DNA of 64,000 bases, taken from the NCBI RefSeq assembly GCF_041296385.1, contig NC_091020.1, positions 24,278,501 to 24,342,500 on the forward strand, in the 5' to 3' direction. How positions within the stretch are numbered: position 1 is the stretch's first letter; every line of letters begins with the position of its first letter. This DNA is from Aphelocoma coerulescens. Taxonomy: Eukaryota; Chordata; Aves; Passeriformes; Corvidae. The translations under genes and the position numbers were made by a program. The notes beneath the pieces are model-generated. The model saw only the letters and a list, made by a program, of their open reading frames with translations. It was not told the DNA's origin and ran no database searches. Positions 51,101-63,270 of this stretch are shown in pieces.

Positions 51101-52543
51101 AACAGCGAAATATGTAAAACTCTACAACTGAGATCCCCAGAAGTACACTTCTTGTCAACATTCGTAGTCTTTCTTAGCATTGTCTAGCTTGGCCAAGCGA
51201 GCCTGACAGTCTCTAAGCAACTTCAGAGTCGTGTTTTTGTGTGCTGACAGAGCTTTGCATCCTGTCTTTCCCAAATTTACCATAAAACAAATTAGGGCAT
51301 ATTTGATTTAATGTCTTGAGGCAACAGTAGTATTTTCCGATATGAATGTGTCAAGGAACCTTTTGCCAGTGGTTGGTTTTGCACCAAGTTCTCCATTTCG
51401 TTTTTTTCTAGAAGGTCTCATTTGTAAAGATTTGTTCAAGTTGATTCAGTTCACATTAAGTAATTAAGGCAAGAATTCCTTGGTGTTCAGTTGGTTGAGA
51501 GTGGGCTCTGCTTGTTGACCTTTTCTTTGATGACTCAGCATGGAGAACTCAACACTTCCCTGCCAGGCAGAGACCATTGTTAACTTCTATCCCATTATTA
51601 TTTTTCATTTAAAAGCTAATTTGTTCTTTTGCCTTCAATCCCTGTCATACACATTATTCCAACTGTTAAATAATCTGAAAGTTTGTCTTTGGCAGGCTGC
51701 ACATGTCATCTTGCCTTGGGAAATCAAAGGGGAAGATTACATAACAGCTGACAGTGAATTTGGCTCCAGGATGTCATTAAACTAATGAATGTTGAGTTTT
51801 CTTTCCCAACCACAATATTCTTAAGTTCCAAACTAAAAAGTCTATTAATGTGTAACCTAGAGTGCATGTAGGTGAATTGTAAAACTTAAGGAGCTTTCTA
51901 ATCCTACACCACAAACCGGAGCATAATTCTTGGTTTAAAAACTGGAAGTACAACCCAGATACATGGAAGTGAGTTGTTCCTAAGTGAGTTTAGAATAATT
52001 TAATTTAAAATTTCTTTTTCTCTCTCTAAAGTTACAGTTCCCTAAATTTGATGTTGGCTGGTATTTGCTCTCTGGAGCACTCCCACACTGCCGATTTCAA
52101 TGCAAGAAAGCATTATCTTTATTTGTGCAATGCTTTTAAAAATAAAAACCTAGGAAGAGCAAAGGCCTAGTACAGCCTCTTAATTATTACATGCTTTTAA
52201 AAACTCACAAAGACCATAGAATGAAATTCTGTTTTTAACATATGTGTATCAATTGAAATAAAAAGCTCTGGCCTAGAATTGCTAATTCACCTTGTTCTTG
52301 AAGCTCCTTGATGCTTCTACAAAATGAAAAGAATGGAGATTACCATGTTCAGTTTAAAAGCAAAATTTGTGTGAAGCAGCAGTTGAACACATCTTAGAAC
52401 TTTTCCACTGATATTTATTGAAATTATATAACTGAAGGCACATGGTCCTGGATTACTGCCGAGGCTACAACATCATATATCCATTGTTTCTTTGCTGTGT
52501 TATAACCACTGTAACTCCAGTAATAAAAATACAACTAGGAATA
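39171..52543. other. Intron 1, third part: no gene recognised
   Basis: This part is AT-rich intron sequence with no recognised exon or large repeat. A CpG-bearing patch at about 44440-44560 stands out from its surroundings, and a 13-nt poly-A lies near 45147. Both could be followed up, but neither is a supported gene. Confidence 0.5.
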
Positions 52544-53331
52544 CCCTACCCCTAAGCCCAAACCTACTCCTAAAACTAAACCTAAACCAAAGCCTAACAC
52601 TAACCCTAGACCTAACCCTAACCCCAGCCCAAACCTAACCTAAACTCTAGACCTAGCCATAACTCTAGCCCTAACCCAAAACTGAGCCCTAACCCTAAAC
52701 TTAGCCCGAGACCTAGCCTAACCCTAACTCTAAACCTAGCCCTAACCCTAGCCCAATGCTAATCCTAGCCCCGGCCCTAACCCTAGACCTAGTCTAACTC
52801 TAACCTTAACTCTAACCCTAACCCTAGCCCAGCCCTAATCCTAAACCTAATACTAGCCCTAGCCCTAATCCTAGCACTGAACCTAGCCCTGACCCTAGAC
52901 CTGCCCCTAACCCAGATGCTATCCAAAACCCGAAGCCCTAACCCTAACCCAAGCCTTTACCCTAACCTTACCCTAACCCTTATACTAACCTTAGCCCTAA
53001 CACTAACCATGGCCCTGACCTACACCCTAGCCCTGAACCGAACCCCAGACCTAACCCTAACCCTAACCCTAACCATCTCCCTAACCATAACACTATCCTA
53101 GCCCTAACCCTAACCCTAACCATGGCTGTATCCCTATCCTAATCCTAACTGTAACCCTAACTCAACCCCAACCCTAACCCTATCCTACTCCTAACCGTAA
53201 TCTTACCCTATTCCTGCTTTAACCCAAGCCTAACCCGAAACCCAACCCTAGCCATAACCCTAACCCTAACAAAACCCTTACCTAGCCCCAAACCCGACCC
53301 TAACCCTGACCCTCACCCCAACCACAACCCC
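52544..53331 (-). repeat. Interstitial telomeric sequence (degenerate TTAGGG/CCCTAA block)
   Basis: About 790 bp consist almost wholly of CCCTAA-type units on the plus strand (TTAGGG on the minus strand). Most units carry substitutions or length changes; CCCTAG, CCCAAA and ACCTAG-like variants are common. Perfect runs are short: four units at 53051-53074 and three at 53102-53119. More intact units sit in the right half than in the left. The borders are fairly sharp, with ordinary intron sequence on both sides. Open frames through it (LTLTLT-type on plus, RVRVRV-type on minus) are repeat translations, not genes. Confidence 0.95.
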
Positions 53332-53970
53332 CTGCCCATTGGAGGGTGCTGTGTATTTATGGGTTGATGACAGGGTCATTTTTATTAAAAATGCACCAGC
53401 TTTTCTCCTAAAGCTGCGGGAGACTATGCAGGGTTCTTGTGGCCGTTCCTGGTCGTTCATCTCATGGTACCTTCCAGTTTAAATTGAGACTCTTTGCACA
53501 GAACTTGTCCCTATTCCCATTGCTCCATCAAGAAACTGTTGTTTTGTGCAGGATCAAGGCAAGGGACTCATGTTCTCTGAAAATCTGTTCAGAGTCAGAA
53601 TCTGCTTAAAATTAAGAGCAAAATAAGCAGCACATGCTCTTTTTGGATAACTTGGTGCTTGCAGTCTTGTTCTGCACAGGCAGAGTGGGTCAAGCTGGAA
53701 ACAGGAATTACAAATGAAAAATATACAGTCCTATTTAGTCAGTATGTCAACCTGTAGTAAATCTGATGTGCTGTTCTGCTTGCTTTGTATGCATAGCCTA
53801 CCCTGCTCAGTGTTCAGAGGCAAAAAGTGTATTAACATTTAATATAAAATACTTCAGGCTGGACACAGTGTTCAAGGTGCTCGCTGAGTGTACAAAATGT
53901 TTTGTTAAATGTTCAGGGCCACTGCCACAGGGAAAACGATTGCAAGTGTACTAAAGCAGAACAGAGGCCT
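53332..53970. other. Spacer between the telomeric block and the LTR
   Basis: About 640 bp of ordinary AT-rich sequence. No repeat or gene was recognised. Confidence 0.4.
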
Positions 53971-54381
53971 TGAAGTGGCTACCTGAAAACAGAGGCTACA
54001 CAAGATTAAGAGAATAAAAGCAGCTATTTATAGAAGGGCCTTCAAAGGTACACCTTGGGCAGTCAAAAGCCTCTGAGGGGCTCCACCGAAGATGGACCCT
54101 GGGTCACAGATTTTTCACATTTTTATAGGTTTGGTCCATTTGCATATCCGGGTTAATTCTCCAATTATAATTTCAGGTAGGGATGTAATTACCCCAAGTT
54201 TGCTCCCCCTGTCAGAGGCTTTAGTTTACATATTTTGGGGCCTGAGACAATAAGGTGTCCTTGAAGTGCAAACGTAGAGAGGGTTTGTTTTGTCTAACCA
54301 GCATAAGGGAGCAGTGAAGTTTCAGAGTTACATACTAAGCAGTAGAGGATTTGAACAATGTAAAAGTTAAAACCTAAGGCA
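53971..54381 (-). mobile_element. Probable endogenous retroviral LTR (3' LTR, minus orientation)
   Basis: This 411-bp segment starts TGAAGTGGCT and ends CTAAGGCA, giving the TG...CA ends of an LTR. Read on the minus strand it is preceded, 3 nt away, by a purine run AAAGGGGAGGAA (54385-54396) resembling a polypurine tract. It contains a TATA-like TATAAAA at 54121-54127. The flanking 5-mers (GGCCT at 53966-53970, TTGTT at 54382-54386) do not match, so this is not a clean solo LTR; a 3' LTR still joined to internal sequence fits better. No second LTR copy was seen. The family is not identified. Confidence 0.5.
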
Positions 54382-55088
54382 TTGTTCCTCCCCTTTAGAG
54401 GCTTCACAGGACCTCCACCTTGTCAAGACTCTATTCTAAATATCTACTTACAATATGTGTCTAACAGCAGTTTATATCTAACAACAGTATATATAAACAA
54501 AAATTATAACTACTATGAACAGTTCTTTAATCTAGGGCCACTTTGGGTAACCATGAAGTCAGGGTGTGGAAGATATAATCAGAGCTCAGTGTGCTATCTT
54601 TGAATCCTGTCTAATGTAAGATCTGAGTTGGTTCTCAAACTGTAGACAAATTTTGCTGATCGTTCCACTTTGATCTATGTTTCACATGATCCACATGGCA
54701 ATTGTTAGCTCTGTAACCAAATTAATGTCTTTGGATACACTTTGGACTAGAATCATATGCAAATTTTGGTTCCAAACCTGAGTCAGGGTTACCAACTGTG
54801 TAGATAACAAGCACAGGAAAAGAATCATTTAAAGCTGTGATGGCCTCCTCTGCCACCACCAGCGCCAGGTTAGTGAGTCTGGGTGGCTGGATGAAGTTGG
54901 GTGAAGTCAAAGTCACATCCTGGTATCTTCACTTTGCTGAGGTGTTCCCAGGTCACACTGTGTGTACAGTAGCACATCCCACTACACCTTCTCTGCCTCC
55001 AGGCACCTGTGGCTGCAGCCTTTCCAGAAGCAGAAGCAGCATCTTTGTATCTAGCAGCATTCGGCTGACTTATTTTGCTTGAATCCAT
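54382..55088 (-). mobile_element. Possible decayed retroviral internal remnant next to the LTR
   Basis: This region lies directly upstream of the LTR in its orientation. Two minus-strand open stretches (54722-54916 and 54870-55088) overlap in different frames, as in a frameshifted coding remnant. No retroviral domain could be recognised in either, so the assignment rests on position next to the purine run and LTR. The far border is unknown. Confidence 0.25.
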
Positions 55089-58000
55089 CCAGTTCTTTTA
55101 TTTATCTCCAGTTCTTATTCTTTTAACTCATTTAACTTTATCTCCACAGTATCCCAAGACTTTCTCATCTATGGCTCTAGTGCGTGTGGCTACCCACCTC
55201 CTTGGCTGTTTTGACCTTGCTATCGTGCTTTATTTTGAAAACATGAGAGGAATAGGCGTACATTTGGAAAAGTATTTAGGAAGGCAGGATTTGAAGGTAA
55301 TCTAAAGTGCTATCTTGGCTCAAGATGCGTTCAACCTGCAGCTAGTACAGTGCCTGCTTCTTTAGACTTCTGTACTGGCCAGCTAGATTACCTTGTTAAT
55401 CTGTTCTATTGCCACCAAATGTGAGGAAAATACTATTTTAGAAATAATTGGAAGCTATGTTTTAAACAAATATCCAAATGTGGGTAATTTCAGTCTCTTA
55501 GGTGAATAGTGACCATTGTACTGATTCAGTCCATGTGTAGCTATGTGACCATCCTTGACTTGTCTGTCTGAATTCCTGCTCACCTCCCCACTTACTAAAT
55601 GAACATTTCTTTTCTGAAAATAAGATAAGCATTATCTCCATTTCTATTCATTTCCTTCCCCTCCTTTTCCCATGTCTTTTAATATCAAGGTTAGTTAATG
55701 GTGTGCATTAATTTAAAAATTCTTCTCCCTGCTTAGTCATGTTTTTTCATTGTCTTCCTTGAGGACTTTGTGACTTGTCTTCAAAAATGCAGACCAGGGG
55801 CATAAGACCATAGTTGAAGGGAGTATGACACAACCTATAACAAAGTTTAGTGATGTATTGTTTGACAGAAGATGGGTTATTTTTATACCAACAGTTACCG
55901 AGAGAGCTGAGCTGACTTTCCTTGGGCTAATCTTAAAAACCCAAAACGCAGGAGGATCCCTGTGCAGAGATTTTCCTGACTGCCGTGGGCCTGAAGCTAG
56001 CACATCCTGTCTACTTGTGCTAATCTGCTGCTCTATTTAGGCTAACAAGCTGCAGGGTCTTGCAGATCTGTCCTGGGTTGAGCATGTCACTGCTTTAGAC
56101 ATGCTCTTTGCATGTGCCTGATGGATACTTCCAGTCCTGGTTATGGTGTTGTAGGGCTTGTCTCTTGGCTGGAAGCAGGTGGTAATGATAATTTCCCTTA
56201 GTCTCTTTCTCCCAAGACTTTGTGTCTTGGTGTAGTTTTCTGATGAACTTCAAAGCGATGACAAGTTTAATAATTTATGGTTGTTTTCAGTGCCTAAAGG
56301 ACCCTCCTCTACTTCCCATCTTGTAGAGTAAACTTTCTATGGGTGTTACCAAGTATATTTGTCTCTTGCTTTGCCTGGCACCATTCTACATTTTTCAGGG
56401 GGACGCTGAGTAGCTTTGAATCCAGAGCAAGCTCTTGCTGACCATTTTAACTGTGTTTTTTTACCCAGGGTGCATTATAGTCAGGTCAACTCAAATGATG
56501 TCTCATCTTTCTATCTGGAAATAGTGTTCTGGTGAAAGTTGACACTGACTGTTTTATCTTGGTTTTCTGAAGAAACACATTCTATCCATTCTGGATGTCT
56601 GCATTTAAAAAAAAAAATATACTGTGCTCTTTGTGCTTTTATTGCTCACCTTCTCCAGTGTTGTCCCTAAATGATATGGGCGATCCCAGAGTACTTTGAC
56701 CTCTGAGCAACCTTTGCCTTCTCTGTGGATTTTGAATGTGTTCTTTGTAGTAATTCTGCTGTCAGGATGTTATTTCATCCTCTGGCAGCTACTGCAACAT
56801 TAAGTATGTAAACTTCTTTTAGTGTTAGAGGCACATGGGCACTGAAAGCAGAAAGGAGACAGTCTCAGGTGCATGTAAGGGAAAGGTGATGCTTGGCCTC
56901 TGCATAAACCAGGTTATGTTTCAGTAGGAAAACTTGCCTTGGACCAGATAAGTTCTGTTATCTCTTGAGCTATTTCTGAGGCAGCATCAGGCCACAGTAC
57001 CTCTCCAGGTGCATGTTGTTTTCAGGCAATTGAGAGCTGCCCTGATTTGATGTGTGTACTTGTTCTGCTGCTGCTGGGTTCACTACCTGGCATCTGAGAG
57101 TCACACTGGAGGGATTGATGAGGTCAAACCACCTGTGAGGGCACCTCTGTGTTTATTACAGCACCAAGGGTTGGTTACCCTAGAATAAAGTCTTGTGCTG
57201 TAAAGGTACAGGATGCAGGGTAATGGCCTGCCCTGACTCCTCAGGATGCTGTCTCAGTGATCTGGGGAGAGGTGAGTAGTATTTGACACCGTAGCTACAA
57301 AGAGGCTTTTTGGGAGCAATGGCTTTCAATATTAGGGATGATGGAAAGCCATGAAGATTGATCATGTGAGAAAGGAGAGCAGACAAGCAAAGATGAGGAC
57401 ACTGCAGTTAAAATAGAAGAAAACATGTGAAGGTATCTGAATTGCTCAGCTGCTTTCTGGCTCCATTCAGTTTGTCTCTGCAATCTCCTGTGGCTGGGAG
57501 GAGAGAAGGCGCCAGGACAGCATGATGTCTTCTGTGGAGCCATCAGGTGGTCTCACTTGTCCCATTCAGAGTCCAGTGATAGCTGGAGTGAGATGCACAG
57601 CAAGCCTCCTTCCCTCCTATGCTCCAGTGCAGGGACACCTGCATGTGTGGCCTGTCTGGGCTAAATGTGCCATACAAGGGACACCTTTCAGTGTTAGCAA
57701 GCATCTGATCTCATTTTGCATGAAGTGTCATGTGTGTAGGCTCCGAACCTGACATGGCATCCAGCCTGGCATCACTGTGTCAGATCTTGCAAGCATGATT
57801 TTTTGGTGAGAAGGCTAGGTTTGAAACATGTCTGGAGCAGACTCTCTTTAGTGACTGTTTTTGCAAAAAAATACAGACTGGACTAAGACAAAACTTCTCA
57901 TTCTGGTCATTCCGTTTCCAGAAGTAGGTTGGAAGTAGGCTGGGATGAATGTGTGCCTTGTCCAGTTCCTCCCCTATTCTGCAGGGAGAAACTCTGAGGG

Positions 58001-61000
58001 GGGGGACATGGGGTTGCTGAAGCTTGTTAACTTCATGGGGGAGGATCTGACCTCACTGCTATCTTATCATAGGAAAAAAATATATAGCAAATTTAGTGAC
58101 CCTCTGGAAGGAAACTGGATTTGCTTTTCTGTCTAGAACTGTGCTGAGGTTGTGTCTTTGCCTCGCTTCTGCCAAATAAGCTCAGGATAACTAATGAACT
58201 TGAGCAGAAACCTGCCTGCGGGAGCTGCAGCAGCACTTCTTGCATTTACTGTTAATATCAGATTGCTTTTTGCAGCTTTTCCCTTTCAGGGGTCTTGTTC
58301 CCATTTCTGTCCTGCCTCCTACACCTTCCATTTTTCCTTGCATTTTCTGTTCTGTAACCCTTCCCTTTATACACTCCTGCTTGGTGTTTTTCAGTTGGCC
58401 GGTGCCTTATTTCTGCCTTGTGAACTGTTCCTTTCTGCTCGTTGCCTGTGTCTCTGTGCCTTTGTGCTGTGCACTGCTGATAACAGTGGGACAGGCAGAA
58501 AAACACAGCTCTGGAGCTGTAACTGTGGTGGTTAAAAAGCTGAGACCTCAGGTTCTCCTAACATAACAGCCAGGTGGGTATCCCTGCCTCCACGATCCTG
58601 GTCCATGACACCCCTTTCACCCCCTCTCTGCCCAGTGCAGCTGTGATCCAGTGGGTGAGCAGGGCTGTGTGATGCTGCAGGGGGGAGCTCCTGTGGCAGC
58701 TGTTGTGTGGCCAAATGCATGGAAATCTAGCTTGGTGGAGAAGTAAAACCTTGACATCTTAGAAGGATCACAGTCCCAGTTTAGGGGCTACAGGTATGTT
58801 CTACAGCACAAAAATTTAACAATAATGACTAGAAATCCCTGAAATAGGTAATTTTGCCTGTAATTGCTTGTGGTTCCTCTAGCTTTTGTGGAGAACTGCC
58901 ATTTGACAGCAGCTGTTTTCCATTGAGAAGTCCTGGTGTGTATTCAGGGGAGAGCATCTCCTGCTGCAAGCTCTCCACTGGTTTGAATCACCTGAATCAC
59001 CCAGGTTTTCAGTGGGAAAAGTCTCCAGTAGTGTTTGTGCTATCTGTAAGTGATCTTATGAGCACAGGATACCTTGGGAGATGGGGGAAGCGTGGCAAGA
59101 GCAGCAGAGCTGTCTCAGGAGGCTGCTCACTCCTCTTCCCTGCTGCCTGGGGCCGCTGCAGTGACACAGGCGGGTGCTGACATAGAACTGGTGGCCAAAC
59201 GCTTCTTTCCCTTGCTCCAGTATCAATCAGCTGTAAGTTGTGGCTGCAGACCACAGTCTCTGCTCCAGTTTGATCAGTGGGCAGCTTTCAGGGAGGGACT
59301 GCTAGAAGAGAGATAAAAACAGAGTTACAGGGAAGAGGCATGGAAAGAAATTCCTGTGCTTTCCTGTCACCTCAAGGTTTGTGGCTGTCTGGACCCACAA
59401 GCCACCAAATGCAAATGTTCCCAATCTGGTGAATCCCTTTAGGAGGAGAGCAAAAGAAGAGATGGCTTCTTTCCATGGTGAATGGGTACCCATGGCTTGG
59501 GAGTGCTGCTGTGTCCCAGAGGATGCAAACCTGAGCCTATCCAGCTTGCCTTCCTGCTGCCTGTGGGAAGGGTGTCTGGCCTGTGAGTAATAGCATTAGA
59601 GTCACTTCATTTAAAAAAAGAGTTTGGGGGTTTTTAAATGCCAGTTGTCTGTTAGTTTCCAGCTAATTGCTTTCTATAGTATTATGGTTGTTAGCTGGGA
59701 AAGGTTGGAAGAAAAACTCCTGACTCCCTCCTCTAAGCATCTTGGTCTGGAATTACTTAAGTGGTTTTGGTGCTACAGTTTCCAAACTGCAAAATTAGGT
59801 TTATTGTCATTGTCACGAGTCCTCTATTTTATCAAATGCCATTTGTTTTTGTCATGCAAAGACCAAGTCACTGTTCAGTCTAAATGAAATACAGGAGATA
59901 AACAGCACAGATGGTGGCATAAGTCAGGTCTTGGACTAGCTGAATTTTAAATGTTACAGAGATACAATTTGAAAAGTTTTCATGATAGATAAATAAATAG
60001 AAATCCCACTCACGAGTGACTTAGTGCATCTGACCAAACACTGCTGATCAGAGAGTGAAAATGGTGAATATCCAAAGGACCTGCTGAAATCGTGTGATCC
60101 AGTCTGGCTGCTCTGTCATCCTCTTGTACTTCGGCATGTTGGGTGCCAAACCTGGACTCCTTGTCCTATAGGGGCGACATTGCACTCTGGAGCTGTGATT
60201 CTGCATGTGGGGAAAGAGGCACTGGAAGGACAGGCGAGGGTTTCTGTGTTTTACTGATGTTTTGCCTTCACAATATCCATTTGAATGAGTGCTTAGAAGT
60301 GTCCTGAAAAGGCACAGAGGGCCATCAGTGGCAGTTGCATGGAATGGATGTGGAGAGCATTGAAGGTTTGATCTGGTTGGTGAATGTTCTAATGAAACTG
60401 CCATCTTGAACCCCCCTGGAATAAATATTTGATGTGAACAGCACCTTATACTTCAAGGTTACCAGTTTCCATTTCTCTGTGGTGTTGAGTGGCTGTCCTG
60501 TGATAGTCTCTGTAACCATACAACATGGTAATTCCTAACTACTTAGGCTTGCTGTGTGCAAGAGTGAATGTTTGAGTGGGCTCTCTGGCTGTGCCCAGGG
60601 CTGGATCTGACTGGCCTCTGGAGGAACAGCATGACCTGGTGCTTACACCCCTATCGGGGGAATAGGAGTGTGTGCTGCAGGAGGAGGTGCTCCGGCAGAG
60701 ACTTGAACTTCAGTCCTGCCATCCTCATGTCTGTGAACCTTGTCCCTGATTATAACCTGAAAACTGTAATGTGAAAAGGCTGTGTAATCAGCCTTTTTGT
60801 CCTGGTCTGTGCCTTACAGACTGAAGTTAAGGCACTGGTAAATGGGAAACATCCAGAAAATGGGAAACAATCTCTGCAGCTGGGTTTTGACCCTGTCAGA
60901 TATGCTTATACTCACTGTGGTTCTTTCTGAGAGCTTCCAGTAAGTGCAATATTGGAGGCTCCTTTAAGCCTTAAAATGAAACCTTGACTTAAGGGAAAAA

Positions 61001-62254
61001 GCTTGCATTCTAATTGCATTTTCTGATACGTCTCAGCAGTGTTAGAGACTCTGCCCTCCCAGTGTTCAGAGCACACAGCAGCCCCAAACTGCCTCCTTCA
61101 GCCTTGGTGACTCATACAGAGAAGCCAATTCCCAAGATTTCAAACTCTGTTGATGTCCTTAGAAAGCCCCTTAGGTCAGTGGCCACCCACGCAATCCAGT
61201 AGCCAAATGAAAATCAAATGCATTTTGAAAAGATTCTGTCATTGAAAGGTCAACAGCAGACCAAGGGGTTTCTTGGAAATGTGTTTCATACCTGTTCCAT
61301 TAGTAGCCTGTCTCCTTAGCCTTCTCAGGACTCTGAAATTCAGGCCAAAAAAGGAGCACAGTGTTCCAAGAAAATTAAGGAAATTGGGCAATGCTGATTG
61401 CTGGTATATGTAACTGTCTCTCTGGAGATCTTTTTGATCATGTTAAAGAGGTAGGAATTTTTTTAATCAGCTTTATTTCTTTGTAAATCTTCAGACTTAA
61501 TTCTTTTTCCTCTGCCAGTCTAATTGCAAAAATAATAACAGCTATTTTGATGGATCCTGCTTGATTCTTCCAGGTAGTCTGAGGCTCTCTAATATTTTGA
61601 AAATATTCTGAATGCTTATAATTGCAGAATTGAAGAAAATTCATTACAAAAAATGAATATGGAAAGGGGTCCATAGTTTGATAACTAGTGGTTCATTTGA
61701 GAGCAGTGGAGAGCAGGCAATTGCCTACAGGAACTATGGGCTTGGGTGGCATCCAAAAAGATGCTAAACCTTTCCTTTTCAGGAAGGGGATGGTGGCAGA
61801 GGAGTGATACATGGTGGCATATAGAGCTTAGTGAAGTAACAAAGGGATTTTTGATAAGGGCTGGAGGAACAGCCTGCAGGTGTTCTTGGTAGCTATTCTG
61901 GCTCATAACTTTTTGCTGGTTCACTGATCAAGTAACCATTCACTCTTCTTCTCCATCTCACAAACATATGCTTATGTTTGTAAAATATTTCTAAATCCCT
62001 ACATTGATGCTGTCTTTCTGTTTTTCACATTTTGGGATTTCTCTTATCTGCCTACTGCAATGCCATAACAGAATTATTCTGCATAGCTTGCTTCTCTAAG
62101 TTATACTTTTTCATTTCATTCTTCAGTGGCTGCAGCAAGTTTTTGTGAGTGCTCTCCTGGGTTTGGTTTTTTTTTTTGTTTGGGTTTTTTTTTGTTGTTG
62201 TTGTTTTACCCTTTTATTTCATGAAATCTTTAACCATGTCTTCCTGACAACTTT
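55089..62254. other. Intron 1, fourth part: no gene recognised
   Basis: Ordinary intron sequence. Open frames such as 58194-58535 and 60048-60404 have no recognisable domain. A T- and GTT-rich stretch at about 62168-62208 lies just before the CR1 element. Confidence 0.5.
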
Positions 62255-63270
62255 TCATAGAATTACAGAATGCCCTGGGTTGGAAGGGACCTAAAGATCA
62301 TCTAGTTCCAACCCCTCTGTTATGGACAGGGAAACTTATCACTAGACCAGGTTGCTCAGAGCTCCATCCAGCCTGGCCTTGAACACTTCCAGGAATGGGG
62401 CATCCACAGCTTCTCTGGGCAGCCTGTTCCAGTGTCCCACCACCCTCATAGTAAAGACTTTTTTCCTAATATCTAATCTAAACCTACTGTCTTTGAGTTT
62501 GAAGCCATTTTCCCTTGTCCTGTTACCCAGGCCCTTGTAAATAGTCTCTCTCCATCTTTCTTCTGGGCTTCCTTCAGGTACCAGAAGGCTGCAATTAGGT
62601 TACCCTGAAGCCTTCTCTTTTCCAGGCTGAACAATGCCAGTCTTCTCAGCCTTTCCCTCTAGGAGAGATGCTTCATCTCTCTGATCATCTCAGGGGCCTC
62701 CTCTAGACCTGCTCCAACAGGTCCATGTCTTTCCTGTATTGGGACCCCAGAGCTGGATGCAGCAGTGCAGGTGGGGTCTCACCAGGGTGGAGTAGAGGGG
62801 CAGAATCCCCTCCGTGGTGCTTTGGATGCAGCCCAGGACATGGTTGGTTTCTGGACTGGGAATGCCCGTGGCTGGCTCATGTCCAGCCTCTCACCCCCAT
62901 CACTCCAAGTCCTTCTGGGCAGGGCTGCTCTCCATCTGTTCATCCCCCAGCCTGGATTGATGCCAGGGATTGTCCTGACTCAGGTGCAGCACCTTGTAGT
63001 TGATCTTATTAAACCTTCTAAGGTTGTCATGGGCCCACTTCTCAAGCTTGTCCAGTCCCTGTGGATGGCATCCTGTTCTTCAGGTGTGTCAACCACACCT
63101 CTCAGCTTGGTGTTGTCTGCAGATTTGCTGAGGGTGCACTTGATCCCTTCATCTGTGCCATTAAGGAAGATAGTAACACTGGTACCAATACAGACCCCTG
63201 GGAGACACCACTTGCCACTGATGTCCATTGGGACTCCAAGCTGTTGACCAGTATCCTCTTTTGTAATGTT
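62255..63270 (-). mobile_element. CR1 LINE, 5'-truncated, with reverse transcriptase remnant
   Basis: Read on the minus strand, the element runs from the end of the reverse transcriptase region to the CR1 3' end. That end carries the typical TTCTGTAATTCTATGA repeat at 62255-62270. RT motifs are visible in two frames: SGVSQGSVL (about 63190-63220) and, after a frame change, TLSKSADNTKLRGVVDTP, the position of the family FADDTK box. The copy is inactive: frameshifted, catalytic box altered (ADN for ADD), and lacking most of the element's 5' part. The right border is approximate. Confidence 0.9.

Noticed and set aside
52916..53460. Leu-Thr and Arg-Val repeat proteins encoded by the telomeric block
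   Set aside because: These are translations of the CCCTAA repeat and its complement, not genes.
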